Assembly (NCBI GenBank): GCA_016710625.1
Contig: JADJVK010000054.1
Location: 1 to 64,000 of the forward strand
DNA: 64,000 nt
Direction: 5' to 3'
Origin: Saprospiraceae bacterium
Lineage (GTDB): Bacteria; Bacteroidota; Bacteroidia; Chitinophagales; Saprospiraceae
In this document: positions 24,601 through 33,599 of the stretch, one piece after another
How the letters are laid out: each line of letters opens with the position of its first letter
Position numbering within the stretch: the stretch's first letter is position 1
Program-made: the position numbers and the translations under genes
The notes under the pieces: model-generated
Database searches by the model: none
Told to the model about the DNA's origin: nothing
The model's input: the letters and a program-made list of their open reading frames with translations, nothing else

Positions 24601-27137
24601 CTTATACTACATCTGGATCAGGTGCAACTCCTGCAACAGGAAGTACAGCAACTGCTAAACCATCTGTATTTAATGTTGGTTCAACTACTGTAACTTATAC
24701 AGCATTAGATGGTTCTGGAAATTCAACAAGTTGTTCATATTTAGTAAAAGTGTATGATTTGTTGCCTCCAACAATTACTTGTCCTGCTAATGTTTCAATT
24801 AATTCTGCTGTTAATTCATTAACTTGTACAGCTACAGGAACTTTACCTGTACCTACAGCTACAGATAATTGTGCACTTACAGCATCATTAGAATATTCAG
24901 TTGATGGTGGATCTTATGTATCTGGTTCATTAACTTCGTTTACAGTTACTGGATCAAGTGTAATTACATATAAAGCAACAGATTTAGCAGGAAATACTGC
25001 TACTTGTAGCTTTACTGTAACTGCAATTGATAAAACTCCTCCTACAATTAGCTATTTAGGTTCTGATGTAACTTTGAATGCAAATCCATTTACATGTGAA
25101 GCCAATTTCTCATGGTATGAGCCAACAATGAATGCTTTGTGTCCAAGTGCAACAGATAATTGTAATAGTATTTCAAATATTAATATTACAAGACAATATG
25201 TTTCAGGTCCAAATCCAAATATCGTTTTTGGATTAATCAATCCAGGAAATGTTGTATTACCAAATACTGCTTGTAACGGACAATATCAAAATACAAGTTT
25301 CCAAATTGGAACTACGATTATTCGTTATAATTTTAGTGATTTATCTGGAAACATTTCATATAAAGATGTTAAAGTAACAGTAGTACCTTCTGGTTCTATA
25401 ACTTTAACATGTCCTTCAAATGTAGTATTAACTACTGCTGCTGGTCAATGTTCACAAACCACAGTAATAAATGATCCAATCTCATCAAGTAATTGTAATT
25501 CAGCTACTTGGGGTGCTTCATTTAGTGGTAATGTTTTAGGAAATCCAGCAAGTTTTTCTGGAGTTGCTGATGGTACGAATAGTAATACTTTAACATTTAA
25601 TAAAGGCGTAACAACAGTTACTTTATCATCTGTTAATACTGCTACATTAGCTACTTCAACTTGTACATTTACTGTAACTATTAATGATAACATTAATCCA
25701 AAATTACAATGTCCAAACAATGTTACATTAACTACTGCAGCTGGATTATGTACTCAAACATATTCTATAGCTGATCCTATTACTGATAACTGTAATGGTT
25801 CAATTTGGAGTGCTTCTTTTAGTGGTAATTCAAATGGCAATCCATCGAACTTGACAAATATCGCTGATGGAACTAATAGTAATGCAGTAACTTTCCAAAG
25901 AGGTACTACAAATGTTACATTGAATGGTACTGACGGAAGTGGTAATAATGCAACAGCTTGTTCATTCTCAATAACAGTTAATGATAATGTAGCACCTACA
26001 TTATCGGGTGTACCTGCAAATGTTACTATCAATTGTAATCAATCAATTCCAACTCCACCATCAGTGGCTGGTAATGATAATTGTTCAGGTGTAACAGTTA
26101 ATATGACTACAACTACTAGTACAGTTGGATGTAGCTTTATTACAACTAGAACTTGGACAGCAACAGATGCAGCTGGAAATACAGCTACTGGTGTTCAAAC
26201 AATTACTCAAATAGATAACCAAGCACCTACATTCGGAACAGCACCAACAACTGTTAGTGCAACAGGATGTGGCTCAAGTGTTTCTTTAAATTTAGCAACA
26301 TTCATCAGTGATAATGGTTGTTCAGGAACTGTAACAGTTTCAAATACAAGAACTGGAGCTTCTGCTGATGCAAGTGGTGTATATCCAAATGGTACAACAA
26401 CAGTTGTTTTCACAGCTACTGATGCATGTGGAAATAGCAAAACTCATAGCGTAGTTGTTACTGTTTCTGGGAATATTACAGCAACTGTAACTACAGTTAA
26501 TTCATCAAATACATCAACTGCAGATGGATCTGCAACTGCAAATGTAACAGGTGCAACTGGAACCATAACTTACTTATGGAATAATGGTTCAATTAATCAA
26601 ACTGCAAGTAATTTATTACCAGGTACTTATACTGTAACTGTTACTAATAATGGATGTACTGCTGTAGTATCAGGTGTGGTTAGTTCTAATTTGAATTGTA
26701 GTGGATATACAGTTGCAATTACTACAACAGCTTCTAATGCAGCTGGAACTAGTGGTGGATCTGCAACTGCAACACCATCAGGTTCAGTAGCTCCATATAC
26801 CTATGTATGGAGTACAGGAGCAACATCAAATACAATTACAAATCTTGCAGCTGGTACCTATACTGTAACAACAACTTCTAATGTTGGTTGTGTTTCGATC
26901 AATACTGCAATAGTACCTACAGGTAGTGCTAGTAATGTACAATTTACTTTAGGTGCTGTATCTGGTAATCCTGGTGATGTAGTAAATGTTCCAGTAATTG
27001 TAAATAACTTCACAAATGTTGAAGCTATCACAATGGAATTTGTATTATCAACACCTACAGCTGTTAAATTTACTGGGGTTACATCAGGATTTGCAATTCC
27101 GTCTAATACATCAAGTGATTTTCTAAAAGTTGGATGA
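21612..27137 (+). CDS. Giant T9SS surface protein, N-terminal part: HYR repeats, SprB repeats, cohesin-like domain
   Basis: 1841 residues to an in-frame TGA. A signal peptide ends near residue 45 (FNGSNLFAQ). A beta-rich domain (about 50-160) is followed by about thirteen HYR-type immunoglobulin-like repeats, each opening with CPxNxT-like sequence and ending with NxSxCSFTVxV, to about residue 1620. Then come two SprB-type repeats (NGSINQTASNLLPGTYTVTV and the VWSTGATSNTITNLAAGTYT unit) and a cohesin-like domain (from about 1770, LGAVSGNPGDVVNVPVIVNNF). The TGA at 27135 stands where this family has Trp (KVG-W-F), and the same frame stays open after it. The true protein continues to 28603. Such proteins are exported by the type IX system and act at the cell surface, often in adhesion; the ligand is unknown. 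Confidence 0.8.
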   Translation: MESTLLTKTRFTSFYSNTTNYLRKRYLYLLVPLFIFNGSNLFAQCINEITGQETSMNVSLSAAGSATIQVGGHVFGFGFPANSVTGTLRISEPVSCASPTYFIYKQNGTNLGALVASGSGSFFTLTCADLGVNNYYFLYDNNGNPNDDNRFAFSINVLDELAPSVTCPANKVQSTLNCNLNVSGLAATITDNCSSASDINTTYNITGSTTASGTGNLSSRLFNSGLSTVTYTSTDLYGNQQSCSFTVKINEAIPIAPTGTCPSNITVNTDAVSCSKVVGSSIVPVYTDNCPTNILTYNLNITGATTATLSGNTGNIISGVSFNRGISNVTFTITDNAGGTNTCTFSVTVQDKTPPTVSCPGNITVNATNVAACNASVSNSASDYVNGVINRNDLAHTSYDNCATTAQLNNNTNTTWVLTGATSGSGTGNGSLLASTWVPTNLALGVTTVTYTVRDGALGNNTSTCAFTITVQDKTGPNFVTPCPVAEIIATPAAAANTCSSLVNNVYTSTLTDCSYPANINYTITGATTASGIGTANNLTYNVGKNYVTYTATDAVGNTSTCSFVVRLYASSSTPPAPTAPAPPNVTISTSSYDCNGTYNVVLPTWSDPLGCNAKTFEYRVESNGVQTIGWSSTTGLSSLLLPEGENRIYYRLIDSTTATPYIIEGCDGTASGSVLPYIPCVDNPSTASHAYTNIFQVRVIVNDSIAPSIVCPTNKVTVISAGDNCLMPVIGIAPLGSDNCTGPYNLKVDVSGVGVESPLPTGFALSTFNNMSLTYAGGNPRPGFISGNYDINVSNSQGANGLVFRRGTSTVTYTVQDASLNTTSCSFTVRVVDLVPPTIVCPPNITVNTGLNICQGLINPTPTVRDLGACLGAADNLTLRYQISGVTTLDQTVPLTYIGNMPGLPITGVYTNTTFTAYLDKGVSTVLCTATDVSDNTASCTFTVTVKDAQAPTIVCPTGKTYNADSYVCSHTLSPSESLLLDVSGLSDNCGTYTVSYTTSGSGATPATGSTATAKPSVFNVGSTTVTYTALDGSGNSTSCSYLVKVYDLLPPTITCPANVSINSAVNSLTCTATGTLPVPTATDNCALTASLEYSVDGGSYVSGSLTSFTVTGSSVITYKATDLAGNTATCSFTVTAIDKTPPTISYLGSDVTLNANPFTCEANFSWYEPTMNALCPSATDNCNSISNINITRQYVSGPNPNIVFGLINPGNVVLPNTACNGQYQNTSFQIGTTIIRYNFSDLSGNISYKDVKVTVVPSGSITLTCPSNVVLTTAAGQCSQTTVINDPISSSNCNSATWGASFSGNVLGNPASFSGVADGTNSNTLTFNKGVTTVTLSSVNTATLATSTCTFTVTINDNINPKLQCPNNVTLTTAAGLCTQTYSIADPITDNCNGSIWSASFSGNSNGNPSNLTNIADGTNSNAVTFQRGTTNVTLNGTDGSGNNATACSFSITVNDNVAPTLSGVPANVTINCNQSIPTPPSVAGNDNCSGVTVNMTTTTSTVGCSFITTRTWTATDAAGNTATGVQTITQIDNQAPTFGTAPTTVSATGCGSSVSLNLATFISDNGCSGTVTVSNTRTGASADASGVYPNGTTTVVFTATDACGNSKTHSVVVTVSGNITATVTTVNSSNTSTADGSATANVTGATGTITYLWNNGSINQTASNLLPGTYTVTVTNNGCTAVVSGVVSSNLNCSGYTVAITTTASNAAGTSGGSATATPSGSVAPYTYVWSTGATSNTITNLAAGTYTVTTTSNVGCVSINTAIVPTGSASNVQFTLGAVSGNPGDVVNVPVIVNNFTNVEAITMEFVLSTPTAVKFTGVTSGFAIPSNTSSDFLKVG

Positions 27138-27739
27138 TTCAAGAATGAGATTGTTTATGCTTCAGGATCAGGAGCAACTTTAGCAAATGGTACAACATTA
27201 TTTAATTTACAAGTTCAATTAATAGGAACAGCTGGGCAAAGCTCTACAATGACGATGACTGGTGGATTAGTTCCATTAGAAATTATTGTAAGTGGGTTGA
27301 CAATGGTACCAAACGTATCAGGTTCTACCGTTACAATAAATGGATTTGGAAGTTTAACAATATCTGGTTCGTTTGTTAGAGAAGATAATGTTTCAATACC
27401 TAATGTAAATACAACATTAACAAATGCTGGTCCAGCATCTACTATTAATTCTGGAGCAACAAATACCTACTTATTTAATGTTAGTACAGGCTCAAATCCA
27501 AATGTTAAGCCAGTTAAAAATGGAACTACATTTGCTGAAGTTTCAGCTGGAGTAAACAGTGTGGATTTAATTGCTATTCAAAAACATATTCTGGGTAGTC
27601 CTTTATTAACTTCTCCTCATCAATGAATCGCCGCGGATATTAATGGAAATAATTCAATAAGTTCAATTGACTTAGTTGCTGCAAACAATAATTTTTAGGA
27701 CAAATATCTTTGTCCCTGAATATGTTCCAAGCTTGAGAT
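27138..27739 (+). pseudogene. Degenerate middle segment: rest of cohesin-like domain and dockerin-like repeats
   Basis: After the TGA at 27135 the same frame completes the cohesin-like domain and, after a beta-sandwich segment, gives a dockerin-like half (AGVNSVDLIAIQKHILGSP). A second in-frame TGA follows at 27624-27626, again where Trp is expected (HQ-W-IAADINGNNSISSIDLV). Shortly after 27680 the coding sense switches frame more than once: FLGQ, then TNIFVPEYVPSLRFVNK, then NGAIPLTTNF lie in three different frames. This is too many lesions for one error and is either decayed or poorly assembled sequence. The calcium-loop pattern D-x-N-G-N-N-S is visible in the second dockerin-like half. Confidence 0.6.
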
Positions 27740-28603
27740 TTGTTAATAAATGGTGCTATTCCTTTAACTACTAATTTTGTTGACCCAACATTTATTAAAG
27801 AGTCAATTTCATTAACAAATGTTGTAAGTAATACGACTAATGTTAATTTCATTGGTGTTAAAGTTGGAGATGTAAATAACAGTTTAACACCTATTACATT
27901 TACTGATGATGCAACTGAAAGAGGAAATACAAATTATGATTTATATACGAATGATAAAGAATTTGTAGGTAATGAAGATGTATTTGTAAATATACATGGA
28001 TTAGATTATTCTAATATTAATGCTTTACAAGGTACTTTTGAATTTGATGTTAATAAACTAGAATTAAAAGATATCAAATTTAGTAATGTAAATGGATTAA
28101 ATAAAGAAAGTTTCAATCTACAAATGACTAATAATGGTAAATTACCAATGGTTTGGTTTGATGTAAATGGGTTACAAATAGCTAACGAAGAAAATTTTGT
28201 AACTCTTGTATTTAAAGCTAAAAATGCAGGAAGATTAAGTGAGTCTTTAGAAATAAATGCTTCTGTTACAAATGCTTTAGCGACAACATCTGATAATCAA
28301 TTCAAGGCATTAAATTTACAATTTACAAATGGAGTAGGAGCTGATTTTGCTTTAAATCAAAATACACCAAATCCTTTTGATAATACTACTAAAATTTCAT
28401 TTAGCCTTCCTACAGAAGGTGATGCTACTATGAAAATTGTAGATGTAAATGGAAAATTAGTGAAATTGGTAAAAGGACATTATCCTAAAGGAATTTCTGA
28501 AATATTAATCAATAAATCAGAATTACCTTCAAACGGAGTGTACTATTATCAATTAGAATCTAATGGAAATACTGCTCAAAGAAAAATGATTGTATTAGAA
28601 TAA
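27740..28603 (+). CDS. Giant T9SS surface protein, C-terminal part with type A sorting domain
   Basis: 287 codons in frame 2. The frame has no true start (it begins at a TTG inside the gene) and belongs to the protein starting at 21612. It contains a VGDVNNS segment that ends the dockerin-like region, another cohesin/beta-sandwich-like domain (about 60-180, GNEDVFVNIHGLDYSNINAL), and a type A T9SS C-terminal signal (NTPNPFDNTTKISFSLP ... KMIVLE). The type A tail targets the protein across the outer membrane and to surface attachment via PorU-type processing. A strong terminator follows. Confidence 0.75.
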   Translation: MLINGAIPLTTNFVDPTFIKESISLTNVVSNTTNVNFIGVKVGDVNNSLTPITFTDDATERGNTNYDLYTNDKEFVGNEDVFVNIHGLDYSNINALQGTFEFDVNKLELKDIKFSNVNGLNKESFNLQMTNNGKLPMVWFDVNGLQIANEENFVTLVFKAKNAGRLSESLEINASVTNALATTSDNQFKALNLQFTNGVGADFALNQNTPNPFDNTTKISFSLPTEGDATMKIVDVNGKLVKLVKGHYPKGISEILINKSELPSNGVYYYQLESNGNTAQRKMIVLE

Positions 28604-28619
28604 TAATCAATAAAAATAT

Positions 28620-28657
28620 TAAAATCCTGGCAATATTTATTGCCAGGATTTTTTTGG
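28620..28657 (+). terminator. Rho-independent terminator after the first giant gene
   Basis: The 12-13 bp stem AAATCCTGGCAA / TTGCCAGGATTT is followed by a T run. Confidence 0.9.
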
Positions 28658-29085
28658 TTCTAAGATTACAAATTACAATTTTTTATCAAGTATAACTTAT
28701 ATATTAATTAATTAGATATGATTATAGTCGTTCATAAATTACATAAAAACAGCTATTTACATATTTAATAATATATATATAATATTTGATGATAATATAG
28801 ATATACATTAATAATTTTTAGTATTATATTTGCAAATGCTATTAGAAATAATAGTTTTAATTTTTAACCAGAATAATTACTTTATCAATTTATTGAATGT
28901 CAAGTTTCCCAACAGCCAACTTAAATTTTAATTTAAGTTCTAATTCGAGTTTCTGCATGTGCTTCCACCTGCCAATTCGCCCTTTTAGTGTGCTATTGGA
29001 TAACAATTCTGTAAGATTACTTAAAGAACATTTGATAATGTTAAGTGATATTGATTCTCAATATTTTGATTTAAATTGATAGATT
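28658..29085. other. Intergenic region between the two giant genes
   Basis: AT-rich. It holds a -7 promoter box (listed separately). A 60-codon open frame at 28897-29079 lies in this leader, but shows no signal peptide, domain or codon bias that would make it a gene. Confidence 0.5.
28825..28832 (+). promoter_or_regulatory. Bacteroidota -7 box TATATTTG
   Basis: Exact TAnnTTTG match; no TTTG at the usual distance upstream. It would drive the second giant gene at 29086 with a leader of about 245 nt. Confidence 0.45.
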
Positions 29086-30066
29086 ATGATGAAGATTTTC
29101 ACAAAAGTTCAAAACAAAACAATAGCGTCAGTGAAGAAATATCTATCCTTACCCTTATTATTATTTATTTTTGTTTTCTTATTTTCAACAAGAACCTTTG
29201 CACAAGCACCTTTAAAAGTAATAGTGCCAGATGTAACCGTTTCTTGTAATGATACTGTAAGTCTTGCAGTAACGATTCAAGATTTCGACTCAATTTTGAC
29301 TTCCAAATTTATTTTAAAATGGGACTCAACTGAATTGAAATTTGTTTCCTTGTCTAAATTGAATACGACATTATTTCTAAATGTTAATTCGAACTTTGGA
29401 CCAGGATTGAATGCTTGGAAAGCTGGTAAGCCATTGATTTTCTTATATACTGAGCCTTCATTAAATGGTATTAGTTTGCCAGATAATGATACACTTTTTG
29501 TATTAAAATTCATTGCAACAGATACTATTGGTCAGACAACTCATTTGTTGAAAGACGATAGTGGTGATGATGTGATTAAATTGAATGGTGAAGCTTTAGT
29601 GCAATATTCAGGAGGAAATGTTCTTTTGAAAGATATTATTCCGCCTGTTATTAATTGCCCGTCAAATCTTACAGTTAGTACATTGCCAGGTTTAAACTCT
29701 ATAGTGTTAACAGGTTCTGGAAATCCAAGTTATACTGATAATTGTGATCCTGCATTGGATTTGAGTTATTATATCACTGGAAATACACAGGCAACAGGAA
29801 CAGGAAATGCAAATGGTACCACATTGAATACTGGACAAAATGTAATTCATTATGTGGTTAAAGATGATGATAATAACAAAGATACCTGTACCTTAAATGT
29901 TCAAGTAAATTTTACTCCAGGTAATAATCCATCTAGTGATACGATAAATTTTAAAATTCCTACTTTAACAGCCGATTGTAATGGAAATGTTGATTTTCCT
30001 ATATTAGTTGAGAATTATAAAGGGATTGCTTCAACTAGACTGTTTTTTGGAATAAGACAAATTTAG
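29086..30066 (+). CDS. Giant T9SS type B protein, part 1: signal peptide, cohesin-like and HYR domains
   Basis: 326 residues before a frameshift. A signal peptide ends at FAQ (about residue 40). A cohesin-like domain follows (VPDVTVSCNDTVSLAVTIQDF, about 45-185), then an HYR repeat (about 186-275, INCPSNLTV), then the beginning of a second cohesin-like domain (LTADCNGNVDFPILVENYKG). The frame is lost at a T6 run (30043-30048). One more T restores RLFFWNKTNLEYQ and joins the next frame, with the Trp-Asn/Asp motif seen in every other copy of the domain. Confidence 0.8.
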   Translation: MMKIFTKVQNKTIASVKKYLSLPLLLFIFVFLFSTRTFAQAPLKVIVPDVTVSCNDTVSLAVTIQDFDSILTSKFILKWDSTELKFVSLSKLNTTLFLNVNSNFGPGLNAWKAGKPLIFLYTEPSLNGISLPDNDTLFVLKFIATDTIGQTTHLLKDDSGDDVIKLNGEALVQYSGGNVLLKDIIPPVINCPSNLTVSTLPGLNSIVLTGSGNPSYTDNCDPALDLSYYITGNTQATGTGNANGTTLNTGQNVIHYVVKDDDNNKDTCTLNVQVNFTPGNNPSSDTINFKIPTLTADCNGNVDFPILVENYKGIASTRLFFGIRQI

Positions 30067-30098
30067 AATATCAGTCTATAGTATATAGAAATCCTAAA

Positions 30099-33000
30099 TT
30101 GGGAATTCAAAACTCGGACTTTAGCTTAAATTCCAATAGTGATTCATTAACCATGTTATGGACAAATAGCAGTGGTCAAATTGATACATTGAATAATAAT
30201 GATACCTTATTTGTAGCAAGATATAAAGCAAAATCAACAGGTAATTTATCATTTGCAAATAATTTCGATGTATCTGGAGGAAATCCTTTAGCTCAAATTA
30301 CTAAAATAAAATATAGTAATGGTGGAGTGACGGTTAGTGATAATACACCACCAACAATAGTTTGTCCAACGGATGTATCCGTAACCACTTCAATATCAAC
30401 AACTGTAGTTTCTGGGTTAACTGCTTCTGCAAATGATAATTGTAGTAATACTACTATTTCATTTCAAATATCTGGAAGTACTACTCAATCAGGTAATACA
30501 GATGCAAGTGGGTCCACATTTAACATTGGAACATCAGTAGTTACTTACACAGCTACTGACTTAGCAGGTTTGAAAAAATCTTGTAGTTTTAATGTTGTTG
30601 TTTCACAAACAGTTAATAACCAAGATGTAATTATAAATATTGGAAGTATTGCAGCAAATTGTAATGATACCATAACAATTCCAATATCTGTTGATAATTT
30701 TAATAATGTAATAAGCACTCAATTTGGAATCAGATGGAATCCAAGTGCACTAAAATTTGTAGGAACTCCAATTAATTTAAATTCTAATCTCCCTATCGTT
30801 CTATCTGAAATTAATTATGATCAAAGTTTGGTTGTCAATGGAAAAATAAATGTTTCTTGGGCTGACTTACAAAATTCTGGAAAATCATTAAGTAATGGTT
30901 CCGTATTGTTTAGTCTTAAATTTGTAGCTACAGGAAATTCAACAATAAGCATAGATACAAATCAAAATGCAAGCCCTAAATTAGAAATTGCTGGAGGTAC
31001 TCCAATCAAAAGTTATGTTGTAAAAACAAATAGTGGAAATGTTACTATAAGTGATAATATAGCTCCAAGTATTTCTTGTCCAGCTAATGTTACTGTTACA
31101 GCTTTACCTCAAACTCAAAAAGCAACCCTAAGTAATATTACCCCTAATTATTCAGATAATTGTGGTACTCCACTTTTGTCTTATAGTATTTCAGGAGTAA
31201 CAACTTCTACTGGAAATAATACACCAACCAATATTGGTTTTAATATTGGCTCAAACGTTGTAACATACACAGCAACTGATGGAAATAATAATTCTAAGAC
31301 ATGTTCATTTAATGTTTTAGTAAATAAACCAGAAAGTACGCCATTATTTACCATTGGAAATGTGAGTGGAAGTTGTGGAGATACAGTTTGTGTACCTATT
31401 AAAGTGAATAATTTTGTAGATATTGCTACAACTCAATTTACTATAAATTGGAATAAGAATGACTTAAAATTCATTAGTGCAAATAATTTGAATACCAATT
31501 TGCCAGTTACAGCTGCTGAATTAGGAATAGATAATGCTTTTACTTCAAATGGATTTATGACATTCTCTTGGTTTTCAGCAAGTGGAGTAGGAGATACTTT
31601 GAATGAAAATGAAGAATTGTTCTGTTTGAAATTTGTTATACAAGGTGGGTTTGATAAAATACCAGTTAAGTTTGATTTATCAGATAATGCTCAAACCAAA
31701 ATTGAGATAACAAAAGGATTTCCACCAGTTCCAGTTATTTATAATGTCGTAAATGGTAATGTTGATATTAATGATATCGTGCCACCGACAATAACTTGTA
31801 GAGCAGACACAACTATCAATGTATTTAAAAATATGGCTCCAATAGTTGTAAATGGTTTGGATCCAGTTATTGTAGATAATTGTTCGAATACTAAATTAGA
31901 ATATTACTTAAATGGTGCAACTATCCAATCTGGTTTAGGTTCTGCATCAGGTAAACTATTTAATTTAGGTACCACAAATGTTTTATATAATATTGTGGAT
32001 GCTGGAGGGAATTCAGCATCATGTGGTTTTAATGTTATAATTAATGATAACTTAACACCAAACAATTTTACCATAGTTTTACAATCAAATAGTGGAAATT
32101 GTAATGATTCTTTGATTGCAGTAAATGTTTTGGCATATAAATTTGATTCAATAGCAAGTATTCAATATTCATTGAATTGGGATACTACTGTTTTGAAATT
32201 TGTTAAAACTGGTAATTATAATGCAGCAATCAACTTTGATGAGAATAATATATTTATAAATAATAATGCACTAACTTCTGCTTGGTATGATAATAATCCA
32301 AAGTCATTAAGTGATGGCTCTATTATTTATACATTGTATTTCAAACCTGTAGGAAGTTTTGGAAGTTATGGTAATGTTTATTTCAATAATTCTGGTTTTA
32401 CGAAATTAGAAGTAGCTAGAATAAATATTGATAATATTATTCCATCTGATTTTATTAATAGTCAAGTTCTAATAACAGATACAAATCCGCCAATAATAAC
32501 TTGTCCAGCAAACAAGGTTGTTAAAGCGAATTACCAGCAAAATAGTGTTGTAGTTAATAATATTAATCCGACAATAACAGATGATTGTTCTACACCATCA
32601 GCTACTTTTTTAGTAACTGGCCAAACTAGTAATTCTGGGTATAATACAGCAAGTGGTGAATTATTTAATGTAGGTGTTTCTACTGTAGAATATACTGCAA
32701 TTGATGCAGCTGGTAATACTTCAACTTGTTCATTTACAGTTACTGTTAAGCAATTGCCATCAACTAAGTTTTCAATATTAACAACTTCAGCAACAGCTGA
32801 TTGTGATCAAGCAAACTTAGTTATACCAATTAGAGTATTAAATTTTGATTCAATTGTTACTACAGAATTCACTTTGATGTATGATACAAGTGTTTTGAAA
32901 TTAGTCAATTTAGGTGGTTTAAATTCTTCAATGAATTTGAGTGATTCTAATTTTGTTAAATATCCAAATTTAGGAAAAGTAACATTTGCATGGAATCCAT

Positions 33001-33599
33001 TAGATGCATTGAATCAACTGACTTTGAATTTACCTGATAGTACAATTATTTTTAATTTGGCTTTTGAAGTAAATAAAGCAAAATCAGGAAGTAATGCAAC
33101 AATAATGGTGGATACTTCAGTAAATGCTATTACGAAATTGGAAGTTGCTCAAGGATCTAAACTAAATATTATTCCTGTTGATTTATTCAATGGAGTAATA
33201 AATGTGATTGATACTGTAAAACCAACTGTGATTTGTCCAGCTAATGTAAAACAGTTTAACCAAACTGTCAATGGAATAGCACCTACAACATCAGATAATT
33301 GTAAAGTTAAAAATGTAACATATTCAATAACTGGTGCTACAAATACTACAGGAAATAATGATGCAAGTGGAACGACCTTTAATAATGGTTATTCAAATGT
33401 TACTTATACTGTATATGATAATGCTAATAATAGTTCTAGTTGTACTTTCCAAGTTAAAGTTGGTCCTGATACCTTATATTTAATTGTTTCAGGGGATACA
33501 GCAATGTGTGGTGATGCAGTTACGTTATACCTTACACAAAGAATTTTGTGGAAGTTACTAGTATCAGTTCTGAAATCCAGTGGGATAATTCGATTTTAG
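30099..33599 (+). CDS. Giant T9SS type B protein, part 2: alternating cohesin-like and HYR domains
   Basis: 1166 codons; the coding sense of this frame starts at 30048-30051, so the first codon here is internal. The segment alternates cohesin-like domains (openings near IGSIAANCNDTITIPI, VSGSCGDTVCVPIKV, LQSNSGNCNDSLIAV, TTSATADCDQANLVIPI and SGDTAMCGDAV) with HYR repeats (CPTDVSV, CPANVTV, CRADTTI, CPANKVV and CPANVKQ). The frame goes wrong near 33523-33527: 'GDAVT' should continue as IPYTKNFVEVTSISSEIQWD, which is found in frame 2. The last ~25 residues of this frame are therefore spurious. Confidence 0.8.
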   Translation: MGIQNSDFSLNSNSDSLTMLWTNSSGQIDTLNNNDTLFVARYKAKSTGNLSFANNFDVSGGNPLAQITKIKYSNGGVTVSDNTPPTIVCPTDVSVTTSISTTVVSGLTASANDNCSNTTISFQISGSTTQSGNTDASGSTFNIGTSVVTYTATDLAGLKKSCSFNVVVSQTVNNQDVIINIGSIAANCNDTITIPISVDNFNNVISTQFGIRWNPSALKFVGTPINLNSNLPIVLSEINYDQSLVVNGKINVSWADLQNSGKSLSNGSVLFSLKFVATGNSTISIDTNQNASPKLEIAGGTPIKSYVVKTNSGNVTISDNIAPSISCPANVTVTALPQTQKATLSNITPNYSDNCGTPLLSYSISGVTTSTGNNTPTNIGFNIGSNVVTYTATDGNNNSKTCSFNVLVNKPESTPLFTIGNVSGSCGDTVCVPIKVNNFVDIATTQFTINWNKNDLKFISANNLNTNLPVTAAELGIDNAFTSNGFMTFSWFSASGVGDTLNENEELFCLKFVIQGGFDKIPVKFDLSDNAQTKIEITKGFPPVPVIYNVVNGNVDINDIVPPTITCRADTTINVFKNMAPIVVNGLDPVIVDNCSNTKLEYYLNGATIQSGLGSASGKLFNLGTTNVLYNIVDAGGNSASCGFNVIINDNLTPNNFTIVLQSNSGNCNDSLIAVNVLAYKFDSIASIQYSLNWDTTVLKFVKTGNYNAAINFDENNIFINNNALTSAWYDNNPKSLSDGSIIYTLYFKPVGSFGSYGNVYFNNSGFTKLEVARINIDNIIPSDFINSQVLITDTNPPIITCPANKVVKANYQQNSVVVNNINPTITDDCSTPSATFLVTGQTSNSGYNTASGELFNVGVSTVEYTAIDAAGNTSTCSFTVTVKQLPSTKFSILTTSATADCDQANLVIPIRVLNFDSIVTTEFTLMYDTSVLKLVNLGGLNSSMNLSDSNFVKYPNLGKVTFAWNPLDALNQLTLNLPDSTIIFNLAFEVNKAKSGSNATIMVDTSVNAITKLEVAQGSKLNIIPVDLFNGVINVIDTVKPTVICPANVKQFNQTVNGIAPTTSDNCKVKNVTYSITGATNTTGNNDASGTTFNNGYSNVTYTVYDNANNSSSCTFQVKVGPDTLYLIVSGDTAMCGDAVTLYLTQRILWKLLVSVLKSSGIIRF

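Noticed and set aside
22016..26440. Several minus-strand open frames inside the first giant gene
   Set aside because: They mirror low-complexity Thr/Ser/Asn coding on the plus strand, have no start context or domains, and overlap a clear gene.
27135..27626. TGA read as Trp (recoded genetic code)
   Set aside because: TGG is used freely for Trp throughout, and TGA ends intact genes here (for example the exbD at 48107-48784 and the lycopene cyclase gene). The two TGA codons are confined to one damaged region.
28897..29079. 60-codon open frame before the second giant gene
   Set aside because: No signal peptide, no family resemblance, odd Cys/His composition for the region, and it lies in the leader after a promoter box.
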